A DNA stretch of 64,000 bases from Eubacterium saphenum ATCC 49989 (GTDB lineage: Bacteria > Bacillota > Clostridia > Peptostreptococcales > Anaerovoracaceae): the NCBI GenBank assembly GCA_000161975.1, contig GG688422.1, forward strand, positions 1 through 64,000, read 5' to 3'. Below the pieces are notes generated by a model. It was not told where the DNA came from. It did no database searches and saw only the letters and a list, made by a program, of their open reading frames with translations. Below are positions 1 to 11,385 of this stretch, piece by piece. The translations under genes were made by a program, and so were the position numbers. How positions within the stretch are numbered: the first letter of the stretch is position 1; the number at the start of each line of letters is the position of its first letter.

Positions 1-2274
<2,274 letters not shown>

Positions 2275-2316
2275 TGGTTTTTAGATACTATTCAGTTTTC
2301 AAGGTGCATCCGCACC

Positions 2317-2436
<120 letters not shown>

Positions 2437-2438
2437 AT

Positions 2439-2513
2439 GGTCCTGTGGTCAAGAGGTTAAGACACCGCCCTTTCACGGCGGTAACCCGGGTTCAATTCCC
2501 GGCAGGATCACCA
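2439..2513 (+). tRNA. tRNA-Glu (anticodon UUC)
   Basis: A complete cloverleaf can be drawn. The acceptor stem is GGTCCTG/CAGGATC with one G-U pair. The anticodon stem-loop is CCGCC-CTTTCAC-GGCGG with TTC as anticodon. The T arm is CCGGG-TTCAATT-CCCGG, and CCA is encoded. The gene begins about 3 bases after 5S rRNA, so it is probably co-transcribed with the rRNA operon. Confidence 0.97.
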
Positions 2514-2522
2514 TTTTTTAAA

Positions 2523-2547
2523 AGAGAGGTAAAACCTCTCTTTTTTT
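2523..2547 (+). terminator. Terminator of the rRNA-tRNA operon
   Basis: The stem AGAGAGGT/ACCTCTCT has a 3-base loop and is followed by a run of T. It lies 9 bases after the tRNA CCA end, as expected for rho-independent termination of the rRNA operon. Confidence 0.92.
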
Positions 2548-2706
2548 ATTGTGTTGTTTTATCAAAGGTATTTGGTTTGAATTTTGCATATAAAGCGCCA
2601 TTGTAGCGCTCACTGCGGTTAACTTATATTTTCATTTTAAAAAGGTTGTAGGGATATCGATATTATGCTAAACTGTATAGGAGTTTGAAATGAAATGGAG
2701 GTTGAG

Positions 2707-3090
2707 ATGGGTAATGATAAAAAATTTGAAGAGATTGAAGAAATCACGCTTAGTTTTGAAGATGGTAATGAAGAAGCATGTGAGCCATTGGGCTTGTTGG
2801 AGCTTGACGGTAAGGATTATATAGTGCTCGCTTCAAATAAGGAAGAAGAGATTTACTTTTTCGGATATAGCGAAAAGGAAAATGGAGAAATAGAGCTTGA
2901 CAATATTGAAGATGAAAAAATATTTGAGCAGTTGTCTGACGAATTTTCAAAGGTGCTTGATGAAATCGCCGATGAGGAGGATGAGGATGCCGAGGGAGAT
3001 CATGGAAAACATGGGAAACAAGGCAAACACGGCCAGCACGGACATCAGGGACATTCTTGCAGCTGTGGATGTGGGCATGACCACAACTAA
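2707..3090 (+). CDS. DUF1292 family protein with a His/Cys-rich tail
   Basis: A 127-residue acidic protein. Roughly the first 85 residues match the DUF1292 pattern seen in many Firmicutes (ITLSFEDGNE, then a D-G-K-D-Y-I-V-L-A segment); the function of the family is unknown. The C-terminal 30 residues are unusual: six His in a Gly-Lys-Gln-His repeat, then CSCGCGHDHN, which looks like a site for Ni, Zn or Cu. The ATG chosen has GGAGG 5 bases upstream; an in-frame ATG at 2695 is possible with a weaker AGGAG. The next gene starts 8 bases after the stop, so the two are probably co-transcribed. The metal-binding role is inferred from composition only. Confidence 0.85.
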   Translation: MGNDKKFEEIEEITLSFEDGNEEACEPLGLLELDGKDYIVLASNKEEEIYFFGYSEKENGEIELDNIEDEKIFEQLSDEFSKVLDEIADEEDEDAEGDHGKHGKQGKHGQHGHQGHSCSCGCGHDHN

Positions 3091-3098
3091 GTGATGCG

Positions 3099-3935
3099 AT
3101 GCGGCTCATAGCACTTGTAGGCAAAAGTGGTACAGGCAAAAGCTTTAAGGCTATTGATGTATGCAAAGACAAGGATATTGACGGGATAATCGACGACGGA
3201 TTATTTATATTTAGAGGGCAGATAGCGAGTGGCCATTCAGCTAAGAAGGATAAGACAAAAATTGGAGCCATAAAAACTGCTCTCTTTGTTTATGATAAAC
3301 ATGCCGACGAAGTCATTAAAAGCATTAAAAATGCGGCTCCGTCCGGCATATTGATAATCGGCACCTCCGTTGGTATGGTGGAAAAAATACGAAAAAAACT
3401 AAAACTTCCTGAATTTTCGGAATACGTTTATATAGAAGACGTAACGACGGAAAGAGAAAGGCTCACGGCCAATAAGCAGCGAAAAAATGAAGGCAAGCAT
3501 GCCGTTCCTGCACCGACGTTTGAACTTAAGCACCATTTTTCGGGATATTTTGTGCACCCTATTAAAAAGATCAAGGGCAAGAACAGTTCTGCCGGAAAAA
3601 ATGAGAAGGCGGTGGTAAGACCGATTTACAGCTACCTCGGTGATTACAAAATATCAGACAGGGTAATAGAAAGACTGATAAAGAAGGCATTTCGTGATAA
3701 CGAACCTGCCGGTAATATCAACATAATATACATAAATTCAAAGAGCACCGGACTTTATATAGCTGTTCAGGTAGTGCTCAGAAAGGGCATATCGTTCATT
3801 CGTGAATCGGATATGTTGCAGACGGCTATAAAAAATGAAGTGGAGAAGATGACTGCGATCAATGTGGAACAGGTGGATATAACTATAAGAGGTATAGTGG
3901 ATTCACCTAAAGGTAGATTAACCGATGGATTTTAA
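3099..3935 (+). CDS. P-loop ATP-binding protein with C-terminal Asp23/Gls24-like domain
   Basis: A 278-residue protein. A Walker A motif GKSGTGKS lies at residues 8-15, followed by a Walker-B-like IDGIIDDGLFIF segment, so the N-terminal half is a small NTPase-like domain. After a Lys-rich linker (about 150-170), residues about 185-265 resemble the Asp23/Gls24 (YloU-like) domain, with an R-V-I-E-x-L-I-K-K-A start and alternating strands. No signal peptide or membrane segment is seen. The stop overlaps the uvrB start by 11 bases, so translation is likely coupled. The role is unknown; the link to uvrBA is positional only. The Asp23 assignment is by pattern and is less sure than the P-loop. Confidence 0.75.
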   Translation: MRLIALVGKSGTGKSFKAIDVCKDKDIDGIIDDGLFIFRGQIASGHSAKKDKTKIGAIKTALFVYDKHADEVIKSIKNAAPSGILIIGTSVGMVEKIRKKLKLPEFSEYVYIEDVTTERERLTANKQRKNEGKHAVPAPTFELKHHFSGYFVHPIKKIKGKNSSAGKNEKAVVRPIYSYLGDYKISDRVIERLIKKAFRDNEPAGNINIIYINSKSTGLYIAVQVVLRKGISFIRESDMLQTAIKNEVEKMTAINVEQVDITIRGIVDSPKGRLTDGF

Positions 3936-5886
3936 ATTACATTCAAAATTCAGCCCTATGGGCGATCAAAAACCGGCTATAGAAAAACTTGCAAAGGGCA
4001 TAGAAGAAGGAAGGCGTCACCAAACGCTTATGGGTGTTACTGGTTCAGGTAAAACATTCACCATGGCGGGACTCATAGAAAAGGCGCAGAAGCCTACCCT
4101 CGTAATATCCCATAATAAGACCCTCGCAGGGCAGCTGTACGGCGAATTCAAGGAGTTTTTCCCTGAAAATGCCGTGGAGTATTTTATCTCATACTACGAT
4201 TATTACCAGCCGGAGGCATATATTCCGTCTACGGATACCCACATAGATAAAGACGCATCTACGAACTTTGAAATCGATAAACTGCGCCATTCCGCTACCG
4301 CTTCACTTGCTGAAAGGCGTGACGTCATAATTGTAGCCAGCGTATCTTGCATATACGGACTTGGAAGCCCCTTTGACTATGAAACGCAGATGCTCTCCAT
4401 AAGGCTGGGCGAGGAAAAATCAAGAGATGAAATACTCAAAAAACTGGTGGAAATTCAATATCACAGAGCGGACATAGATTTTAGCAGAGGAAGCTTTAGG
4501 GTGCGAGGCGATGTGATAGACATATATCCTTCAGGTAGCGAAAATCCTGTGAGAATAGAGATGTTTGGCGATGAAATTGAAGATATCAGGGAGATGAACG
4601 CAGTAACGGGAAAACTCCTCGGCAGGCGAAAGCACATAGCCATCTATCCTGCAACGCATTACATTTCGACACCGGATAAACTTAGCTCAGCTATAACGCA
4701 GATAAGCAAGGACCTCGGCGAAAGGCTCAAATGGTTTAAAGAAAACGGAAAGTTTTTAGAGGCACAGAGGCTTGAAGAGAGGACAAGATACGATATAGAG
4801 CTCATAAACGAAATGGGTACCTGCAAGGGAATAGAAAACTATGCCAGATATATAAACGGGCTCAAGGAAGGAGAAAGACCATATACGTTGATAGACTATT
4901 TCCCCGATGACTTCCTTACGATAATAGATGAATCGCACGTAATGCTTCCGCAGCTAAGGGCGATGTATGCAGGGGACAGGTCAAGAAAAACCACCCTCGT
5001 TGATTACGGGTTCAGGTTGCCTGCGGCTCTCGATAATAGGCCGCTTAAGTTTAGCGAATTCGAAGAACTTGTAAATCAAGTAGTATACGTATCTGCAACT
5101 CCCGCGGAATACGAAAAAGAAAAGAGCGGCGGAATCACCTGCGAGCAAATCATAAGACCTACGGGGCTTTTAGAGCCTGAAATAGATGTAAGACCTATAG
5201 AAGGGCAGATAGACGATTTGATAGGCGAAATAAACAAGGTAGCTGAGAGGGGCGAGCGAATGCTCATAACCACCCTCACCAAAAAAATGGCAGAAAGCCT
5301 CAGTGCCTTCCTCATAGATGCTGACATCAAGGCATGTTATATGCATTCCGACATCGATGCAATTGAGAGAATGGAAATAATTAGAGAGCTGAGGCTCGGG
5401 AAATACGACGTGCTGATAGGTATAAACCTTTTGAGGGAAGGGCTCGATATTCCTGAAGTCTCAGTTGTTGCGATCTTGGATGCCGATAAAGAAGGCTTTT
5501 TGAGGACGGAAACTTCACTTATCCAAACCATCGGACGTGCGGCAAGAAATGCAAACGGCAGGGTAATATTATATGCAGACGGAATAAGCAATGCCATGAA
5601 GAATGCGATGGATGAAACGACAAGGAGACGAAAGATACAGCAAAGATACAACGAAGAGCATAACATTACACCAAAGAGCATACAAAAGGATATAAGAGAA
5701 TCGATAGAGGCGACCATCGAAGTGGAGGAAGAGGAGCTTAAAAAGCCTCAGGAGATGTCTAAAAAGGAGCTTTCGGATTTTACCAAAAAGATAGAAAAAG
5801 AGATGAAACAGGCGGCGAAAGATCTTCAATTTGAAAGGGCGGCGGAGCTCAGAGAGATCCTTTTTGAATATAGGGCGAGGTTATAG
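3925..5886 (+). CDS. uvrB: Excinuclease ABC subunit B
   Basis: A 653-residue UvrB of normal length, the damage-verifying helicase-like subunit of nucleotide excision repair. Walker A GVTGSGKT is at 37-44. The beta-hairpin signature YYDYYQPEAYIP follows, then DESH of helicase motif II and the motif VI segment QTIGRAARN. A C-terminal UVR motif (KEMKQAAKDLQFERAAELRE) that contacts UvrC is present. The start overlaps the upstream gene, and uvrA follows 11 bases after the stop, the common uvrBA order. uvrC is not in the window. Confidence 0.98.
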   Translation: MDFKLHSKFSPMGDQKPAIEKLAKGIEEGRRHQTLMGVTGSGKTFTMAGLIEKAQKPTLVISHNKTLAGQLYGEFKEFFPENAVEYFISYYDYYQPEAYIPSTDTHIDKDASTNFEIDKLRHSATASLAERRDVIIVASVSCIYGLGSPFDYETQMLSIRLGEEKSRDEILKKLVEIQYHRADIDFSRGSFRVRGDVIDIYPSGSENPVRIEMFGDEIEDIREMNAVTGKLLGRRKHIAIYPATHYISTPDKLSSAITQISKDLGERLKWFKENGKFLEAQRLEERTRYDIELINEMGTCKGIENYARYINGLKEGERPYTLIDYFPDDFLTIIDESHVMLPQLRAMYAGDRSRKTTLVDYGFRLPAALDNRPLKFSEFEELVNQVVYVSATPAEYEKEKSGGITCEQIIRPTGLLEPEIDVRPIEGQIDDLIGEINKVAERGERMLITTLTKKMAESLSAFLIDADIKACYMHSDIDAIERMEIIRELRLGKYDVLIGINLLREGLDIPEVSVVAILDADKEGFLRTETSLIQTIGRAARNANGRVILYADGISNAMKNAMDETTRRRKIQQRYNEEHNITPKSIQKDIRESIEATIEVEEEELKKPQEMSKKELSDFTKKIEKEMKQAAKDLQFERAAELREILFEYRARL

Positions 5887-5897
5887 AAGGAGAATCT

Positions 5898-8732
5898 ATG
5901 GATAAGGAAATAGTGATAAAAAATGCAAGGGAGAACAATCTCAAGGGAATAGATGTGACCATACCTCGTGATAAATTCGTGGTACTTACGGGGCTCTCAG
6001 GGAGCGGTAAATCATCTCTTGCATTTGATACCATCTATGCGGAAGGGCAAAGGCGATATATGGAAAGCCTGTCATCCTATGCAAGGCAGTTTTTAGGAAG
6101 AATGGAAAAAGCGGACGTAGAGATGATTACAGGGCTTTCTCCTGCCATAGCCATAGATCAGAAATCAACGCATAATAACCCGAGATCAACAGTTGGAACG
6201 GTGACTGAAATCTACGATTACTTAAGATTGTTGTTTGCAAGGGTAGGTGTGCCACATTGTCCGGTTTGCGGTAAAGAAATCGTACCCATGGATCTTGATC
6301 AAATAGTCAACAAGATACTTAATAGCGATAAAGGCGACAAGGTGCAGATTTTAGCGCCGGTTGTAAAGGCCAGGAAGGGAAGGCACGATAAGATTCTTGA
6401 GAGGATAGCCGCAGACGGATATACGAGAGTGCGGGTGGACGGTGAAATTAAGAACCTCGCAGACGATGAGATATCTTTAGAAAAAAATTACAAACACAGC
6501 ATAGACATTGTCATAGACAGGATTAAGATAAACGCCGATATAAGACCGAGACTCTCCGAAGCTGTCGAGCTTGCAATAAAAGAAGGAGAGGGTGAGGTAA
6601 CGGCTCTATATTCAGGAAAAGACGGTGAAATCTGCGAGAGTTACAACACGAAGTTTTCCTGCAGTGAGCACGGTAGCGGCATAACGGAGCTCGAACCTAG
6701 AATATTTTCATTTAACAGTCCTCAGGGCGCCTGTGAAACGTGTAAAGGCATAGGACACATACAGCATATAGATCCTAAGCTCATAATCAAGGACGAATCG
6801 CTCAGCCTAAGTAACGGAGCCTTATCCACCATCTATCATTCCATAGAATATTCGGGGATCTATAAGAAGATGGTGGAGGAACTCGCAGACTACCACGGGG
6901 TATCCATGAGCACCCCATATAAAGACCTTCCCGCAAAGTTTAAGCAGGAGCTTCTTTACGGTACCGGCAAAAGGGATCTCTCCTATGAATATAGGAGTTT
7001 ATCGGGAAATGTCTACAGCAAGAAACATCCTTTTGAAGGTCTTATAAATAATCTTGAAAGGCGTTATATGAACGCAAAATCCGACTTTTTCAAAGATAAG
7101 ATGGGAAAATACATGCATGAAACCGTATGTAGCGATTGCGACGGAAAACGACTGAAAAAAGAAGTGCTCGCCGTCAAGGTGGGAGGTATAAATATCCATG
7201 AATTTACGGAGATGTCCGCTGTAGATGCCCTTGGCTTTATAGAAAAGTTAAGTCTTGAAGGCAAGGATGAACTGATAGCTAAGGAAATAATAAAACAGAT
7301 AAGGACGAGGTTGCAGTTTCTCGTGGATGTGGGGCTTGATTACCTTACGCTATCAAGGGCTGCGGGTACGCTTTCAGGCGGAGAGGCTCAGAGGATAAGG
7401 CTTGCAACGCAGATAGGATCGGGGCTTGTCGGAGTACTGTATGTGCTTGACGAACCGAGTATAGGACTGCACCAAAAGGATAACCTTAAGCTTTTAGATA
7501 CGCTTAGGCACTTGACGGATATCGGAAATACCTTGATAGTGGTGGAGCATGATGAAGAAACCATGTATGCGGCCGATCACATCGTAGACATAGGTCCCGG
7601 AGCCGGTGTACATGGAGGTGAGCTGGTTGCTTCGGGAGATGTAGAAGCCATAAAAAAGGTGAAGGATTCGGTTACAGGACAGTATTTAAGCGGTGCTAAA
7701 AAGATTTCATCCAAACTCCAATACAGAAAGGGAAACGGTAAAAAAATAACCATAAAAGGAGCGGCGGAAAACAACCTTAAAAATATAAATGTAGACATTC
7801 CGTTGGGGAAATTAGTTTGTGTAACGGGGGTGTCAGGCTCGGGAAAGAGCACGCTTGTGAATCAGATACTTCATAAGGGCGCTTCGAACATTTTGCACGG
7901 CAGTACACATGAAGTAGGAAAACACAAGAGCATCAAGGGAATAGAGCATATAGACAAGATAGTCGACATAGATCAGTCGCCGATAGGAAGAACTCCAAGG
8001 TCAAACCCTGCGACCTATACAGGAGTGTTTACACCGATAAGGGATCTTTTTGCGGGACTCAAAGAGGCTAAAATACGAGGATTCAGCAAAAGACGCTTCA
8101 GCTTCAATCTTCAGGGCGGAAGGTGTGAAGCCTGCAAGGGTGATGGAATCATAAAGATCGAGATGCATTTTCTTCCGGATGTATATGTACCGTGCGACGT
8201 TTGCGGGGGGATGCGTTACAACCAAGAAACTCTTAAAGTGAAATACAAGGATAAATCGATCTTCGATGTGCTCGATATGAGCGTTGATGAAGCCAAGGTG
8301 TTTTTTGAAAATATCCCTACGATAAAGAGGATACTCGATACAATTTCAGATGTCGGCCTAGGATACATAAGGCTGGGGCAGCCATCCACTCAGCTTTCGG
8401 GAGGAGAAGCTCAGAGAATAAAGCTTGCGAGTGAACTTGCAAAGAAGAGCACGGGAAGGACGCTGTACATTTTGGATGAACCCACTACAGGGCTTCACTT
8501 TGCAGATGTAGATAAGCTTATAGCCGTGCTCGAAAGGCTTACGGATACAGGAAATACCGTAGTTGTGATAGAGCATAACCTTGATGTAATAAAAAGGGCG
8601 GATCACATAATAGATCTTGGACCTGACGGCGGATCTAACGGAGGTGAAATCGTAGCGACAGGTACACCGCTTGAAGTTAGCCGAGTAAAAAAATCATATA
8701 CGGGACACTATTTACAACCGCTTTTAAAGTAG
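5898..8732 (+). CDS. uvrA: Excinuclease ABC subunit A
   Basis: A 944-residue UvrA, the damage-sensing ABC ATPase of excision repair. Two nucleotide-binding domains are present: Walker A GLSGSGKSS at 32-40 and GVSGSGKST near 640, each with an LSGGEAQRI signature and a DEP Walker B. Cys pairs such as CPVCGKE near 117 and CEACKGDG in the second half are the zinc-binding modules. RBS AGAAGGAGAA precedes the ATG. It is co-transcribed with uvrB. A gap of only 36 bases separates it from pncB. Confidence 0.98.
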   Translation: MDKEIVIKNARENNLKGIDVTIPRDKFVVLTGLSGSGKSSLAFDTIYAEGQRRYMESLSSYARQFLGRMEKADVEMITGLSPAIAIDQKSTHNNPRSTVGTVTEIYDYLRLLFARVGVPHCPVCGKEIVPMDLDQIVNKILNSDKGDKVQILAPVVKARKGRHDKILERIAADGYTRVRVDGEIKNLADDEISLEKNYKHSIDIVIDRIKINADIRPRLSEAVELAIKEGEGEVTALYSGKDGEICESYNTKFSCSEHGSGITELEPRIFSFNSPQGACETCKGIGHIQHIDPKLIIKDESLSLSNGALSTIYHSIEYSGIYKKMVEELADYHGVSMSTPYKDLPAKFKQELLYGTGKRDLSYEYRSLSGNVYSKKHPFEGLINNLERRYMNAKSDFFKDKMGKYMHETVCSDCDGKRLKKEVLAVKVGGINIHEFTEMSAVDALGFIEKLSLEGKDELIAKEIIKQIRTRLQFLVDVGLDYLTLSRAAGTLSGGEAQRIRLATQIGSGLVGVLYVLDEPSIGLHQKDNLKLLDTLRHLTDIGNTLIVVEHDEETMYAADHIVDIGPGAGVHGGELVASGDVEAIKKVKDSVTGQYLSGAKKISSKLQYRKGNGKKITIKGAAENNLKNINVDIPLGKLVCVTGVSGSGKSTLVNQILHKGASNILHGSTHEVGKHKSIKGIEHIDKIVDIDQSPIGRTPRSNPATYTGVFTPIRDLFAGLKEAKIRGFSKRRFSFNLQGGRCEACKGDGIIKIEMHFLPDVYVPCDVCGGMRYNQETLKVKYKDKSIFDVLDMSVDEAKVFFENIPTIKRILDTISDVGLGYIRLGQPSTQLSGGEAQRIKLASELAKKSTGRTLYILDEPTTGLHFADVDKLIAVLERLTDTGNTVVVIEHNLDVIKRADHIIDLGPDGGSNGGEIVATGTPLEVSRVKKSYTGHYLQPLLK

Positions 8733-8768
8733 TATAATGTATTAAGAGTTATAGAAGCAGGAGGCGCT

Positions 8769-10214
8769 ATGAGAATGAAAAAACCCAATCTTACGATGCT
8801 TGTGGATTTTTACGAAATAACTATGGCAAACGGTTATTTTTTATCGGACAAGGGAGATGACATAGCTACGTTTGACCTTTTTTTCAGAAATCTGCCTTAC
8901 GGTAGCGGTTATGCGATAATGGCAGGCGTAGAGCAGGTAGTGGAATATTTAAACGAACTTAGATTTTCGGATGGCGATATAGAGTATTTAAGAGGCAAGG
9001 GCATCTTCGATGAAAAATTTTTAGATTACCTAAGAAACTTTAAATTTGAATGTGATGTCTGGGCCGCACCCGAGGGCACACCTATATTCCCGAGGGAGCC
9101 TATACTCATGGTGAGAGGGCCTATGATTCAGGCACAGCTTATCGAAACAATGCTTCTTCTTAAGATAAACCATCAAAGCCTCATAGCTACCAAGGCAAAT
9201 CGAATAGTAAGGGCAGCGGGTGACAGACCGGTGTTTGAATTCGGTACAAGAAGGGCTCAGGGAGCGAGCGCTGCCGTGTTCGGAGCGAGAGCCGCCTATG
9301 TCGGAGGGTGCGCAGGTACGGCGTGTACTATGGCAGATCAGGAATTTTCCGTGCCCGTAATGGGGACTATGGCGCACAGCTGGGTACAGAGTTTTGAAGA
9401 TGAATACGAGGCATTCAAAGCATATGCAAAGAGCTATCCCGATAACGTGGTATTGCTTGTAGACACATACGATGTATTGAGATCCGGTGTTCCAAACGCT
9501 ATAAAAATTTTCGACGAATATGCCCCTGTGAATAAAGGGATAAGGATAGACAGCGGTGACGTTACATATCTTACAAAGCAAGCGAGGAAAATGCTTGATG
9601 ATGCGGGACATACGGATTGCAAGATCGTGGTCTCAAACTCAATGGACGAGTATATAATAAGAGACGTACTTTTGCAGGGCGCAAAAATTGATTCGTTTGG
9701 TGTAGGTGAAAGACTCATAACATCGAAGCAAGATCCGGTATTCGGTGGCGTTTATAAACTTTCTACGATAATGAGAAACGGAGAAACGGTTCCGACACTC
9801 AAAGTCAGCGAAAACTTGGATAAGATTACGAATCCCGGATTCAAAAAGGTGTACAGGCTGTTTGATAACAACAGCGGTAAGGCGATAGCGGATGTCATAA
9901 CCCTTGCGGATGAAGTAATAGACGATTCCAAGCCGTACACTATATTTGATCCGAGAGCCATATGGAAGAAGAAGGTCGTTGAGAGTTTTACGGCTACTGA
10001 GCTTTTAAAGCCTATATTTATAAAAGGAAGATGCGTGTATGAATCCAAGGATATAGAAAGTACACGTAAATACTGCAAGGAACAGCTTGATACGCTTTGG
10101 GACGAAGTTACCAGATTTGAAAATCCGCAGGATTACTTTGTAGACTTATCGAAAAAGCTTTGGGAACTAAAGCAAAAATTGTTGGAAGAATATGGTGAAA
10201 GGAACGTAAGATAG
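8769..10214 (+). CDS. pncB: Nicotinate phosphoribosyltransferase
   Basis: A 481-residue enzyme that makes nicotinate mononucleotide from nicotinate and PRPP in the NAD salvage (Preiss-Handler) route. The start MLVDFYEITMANGYF, the central FEFGTRRAQG and the later IRIDSGD segment are typical of the Gram-positive form. RBS AGGAGG is 6 bases upstream of the ATG; a second ATG two codons later is possible. lepB starts 5 bases after the stop. Confidence 0.95.
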   Translation: MRMKKPNLTMLVDFYEITMANGYFLSDKGDDIATFDLFFRNLPYGSGYAIMAGVEQVVEYLNELRFSDGDIEYLRGKGIFDEKFLDYLRNFKFECDVWAAPEGTPIFPREPILMVRGPMIQAQLIETMLLLKINHQSLIATKANRIVRAAGDRPVFEFGTRRAQGASAAVFGARAAYVGGCAGTACTMADQEFSVPVMGTMAHSWVQSFEDEYEAFKAYAKSYPDNVVLLVDTYDVLRSGVPNAIKIFDEYAPVNKGIRIDSGDVTYLTKQARKMLDDAGHTDCKIVVSNSMDEYIIRDVLLQGAKIDSFGVGERLITSKQDPVFGGVYKLSTIMRNGETVPTLKVSENLDKITNPGFKKVYRLFDNNSGKAIADVITLADEVIDDSKPYTIFDPRAIWKKKVVESFTATELLKPIFIKGRCVYESKDIESTRKYCKEQLDTLWDEVTRFENPQDYFVDLSKKLWELKQKLLEEYGERNVR

Positions 10215-10219
10215 CAGTT

Positions 10220-10801
10220 ATGGAAAATTATGAAGAGAAAAAAAACGGCACGGTAAGTACAGTTGTTTCATACCTAATAGTAATAGTTATGACCATTCTC
10301 ATAGGTATAACATTTGTGAAAACCACGATAGTAAGACAAACTTCGATGCTACCGACATTGCAAGACGGTAATTACCTGCTTTTGAGCAAACAGGCATATG
10401 TTTTCAACGAATTTAAACATGAGGATATAGTGGTTTTTGATTCCGGAGAAAGGGCTTATACCACAGGATCGCTATTGAATTTCGATAACAAAAAATACTA
10501 TATAAAGCGAATAATAGGGCTTCCGGGTGATGAAATTACGATTAAAAATAAGAAGGTGTATAGAAACGGTAAGGAAATAGATCAAAGCTATACCTTGGAT
10601 AAGGCTACAGAGACGAACGGCAACGGGCAGGTGGAAGTAAATAAATTGAAAATCCCTAAGGGCAAACTCTTCGTTCTCGGTGACAACAGGTACAACAGTG
10701 CAGACAGCAGATCGACGGATGTAGGACTCGTCTCTATGGACAAGGTTTATGGTAAGGCGGTGCTCAGGATTTTTCCGTTTAAATATTTCAAAAAATTCTA
10801 A
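10220..10801 (+). CDS. lepB: Signal peptidase I
   Basis: A 193-residue membrane serine protease that removes signal peptides from Sec-exported proteins. One N-terminal transmembrane segment is at about 14-33. The catalytic Ser is S42 in the TSMLPTL box, and the general-base Lys is K96 in YYIKRIIGLPGD. The C-terminal box VLGDNRYNSADSR is present. It is a single-span Gram-positive type. It has only a short gap from pncB and is followed by smpB after 13 bases. Confidence 0.95.
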   Translation: MENYEEKKNGTVSTVVSYLIVIVMTILIGITFVKTTIVRQTSMLPTLQDGNYLLLSKQAYVFNEFKHEDIVVFDSGERAYTTGSLLNFDNKKYYIKRIIGLPGDEITIKNKKVYRNGKEIDQSYTLDKATETNGNGQVEVNKLKIPKGKLFVLGDNRYNSADSRSTDVGLVSMDKVYGKAVLRIFPFKYFKKF

Positions 10802-10814
10802 GAGGGAAACGCTG

Positions 10815-11315
10815 ATGGCGAAGAAAGGTAAAAAAACCAAGCAGGATAACGGACATATAATTGCAAACAACAGAAAGGCTCTGCACGAGTATTTTGTGGA
10901 TAAGAGGTATGAAGCGGGGATAGTGCTTACAGGTACTGAAATAAAGTCCATAAGAAAGGGTAATATAAACATCAAGGAAGGTTATGCACGGATAGAAGAT
11001 GGTGAGTGCATACTCTTCGGGGTGCATATAAGCCCGTATGAGCAAGGCAATCAGTTCAATTCGCCGCCGTTAAGGAACCGTAAGTTGCTTCTTCACAGGC
11101 AGGAGATAAGAAAGATCATGGGCTCGCTCACGCAAAAGGGATATACGTTGATTCCTCTCAAGGTCTATATTACTAAATCGGGAATTGCCAAGGTAGAGCT
11201 TGGACTTTGTAGAGGTAAAAAAATATATGATAAGCGTGAAAGCATTGCGAAAAAGGATGCAAAGCGCAATATTCAAAGAGAGTTAAAGAAGAATAATCGA
11301 GGCGTGAAATCTTGA
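10815..11315 (+). CDS. smpB: SsrA-binding protein SmpB
   Basis: A 166-residue partner of tmRNA in ribosome rescue. The N-terminal IANNRKALHEYFV box, the GTEIKSIR box and the basic C-terminal tail (KKDAKRNIQRELKKN) are characteristic. The ATG chosen follows AGAGGGAAA and gives MAKKGKKTKQ; upstream in-frame Met codons lie inside lepB. tmRNA (ssrA), often close to smpB, is not seen next to it. Confidence 0.96.
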   Translation: MAKKGKKTKQDNGHIIANNRKALHEYFVDKRYEAGIVLTGTEIKSIRKGNINIKEGYARIEDGECILFGVHISPYEQGNQFNSPPLRNRKLLLHRQEIRKIMGSLTQKGYTLIPLKVYITKSGIAKVELGLCRGKKIYDKRESIAKKDAKRNIQRELKKNNRGVKS

Positions 11316-11341
11316 TTTTGCAACATATAAAATGGTAGAAT
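11312..11341 (+). promoter_or_regulatory. Possible promoter of the PurL-like gene
   Basis: TTGATT and TAGAAT are separated by 18 bases in the 70-base gap after smpB. Both boxes are one to two bases off consensus, so this is only a candidate that the PurL paralogue has its own promoter. Confidence 0.35.
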
Positions 11342-11385
11342 TTTTATATGATTGAGCGTTGTTAGAATGCATAAAGGGAGAACAG

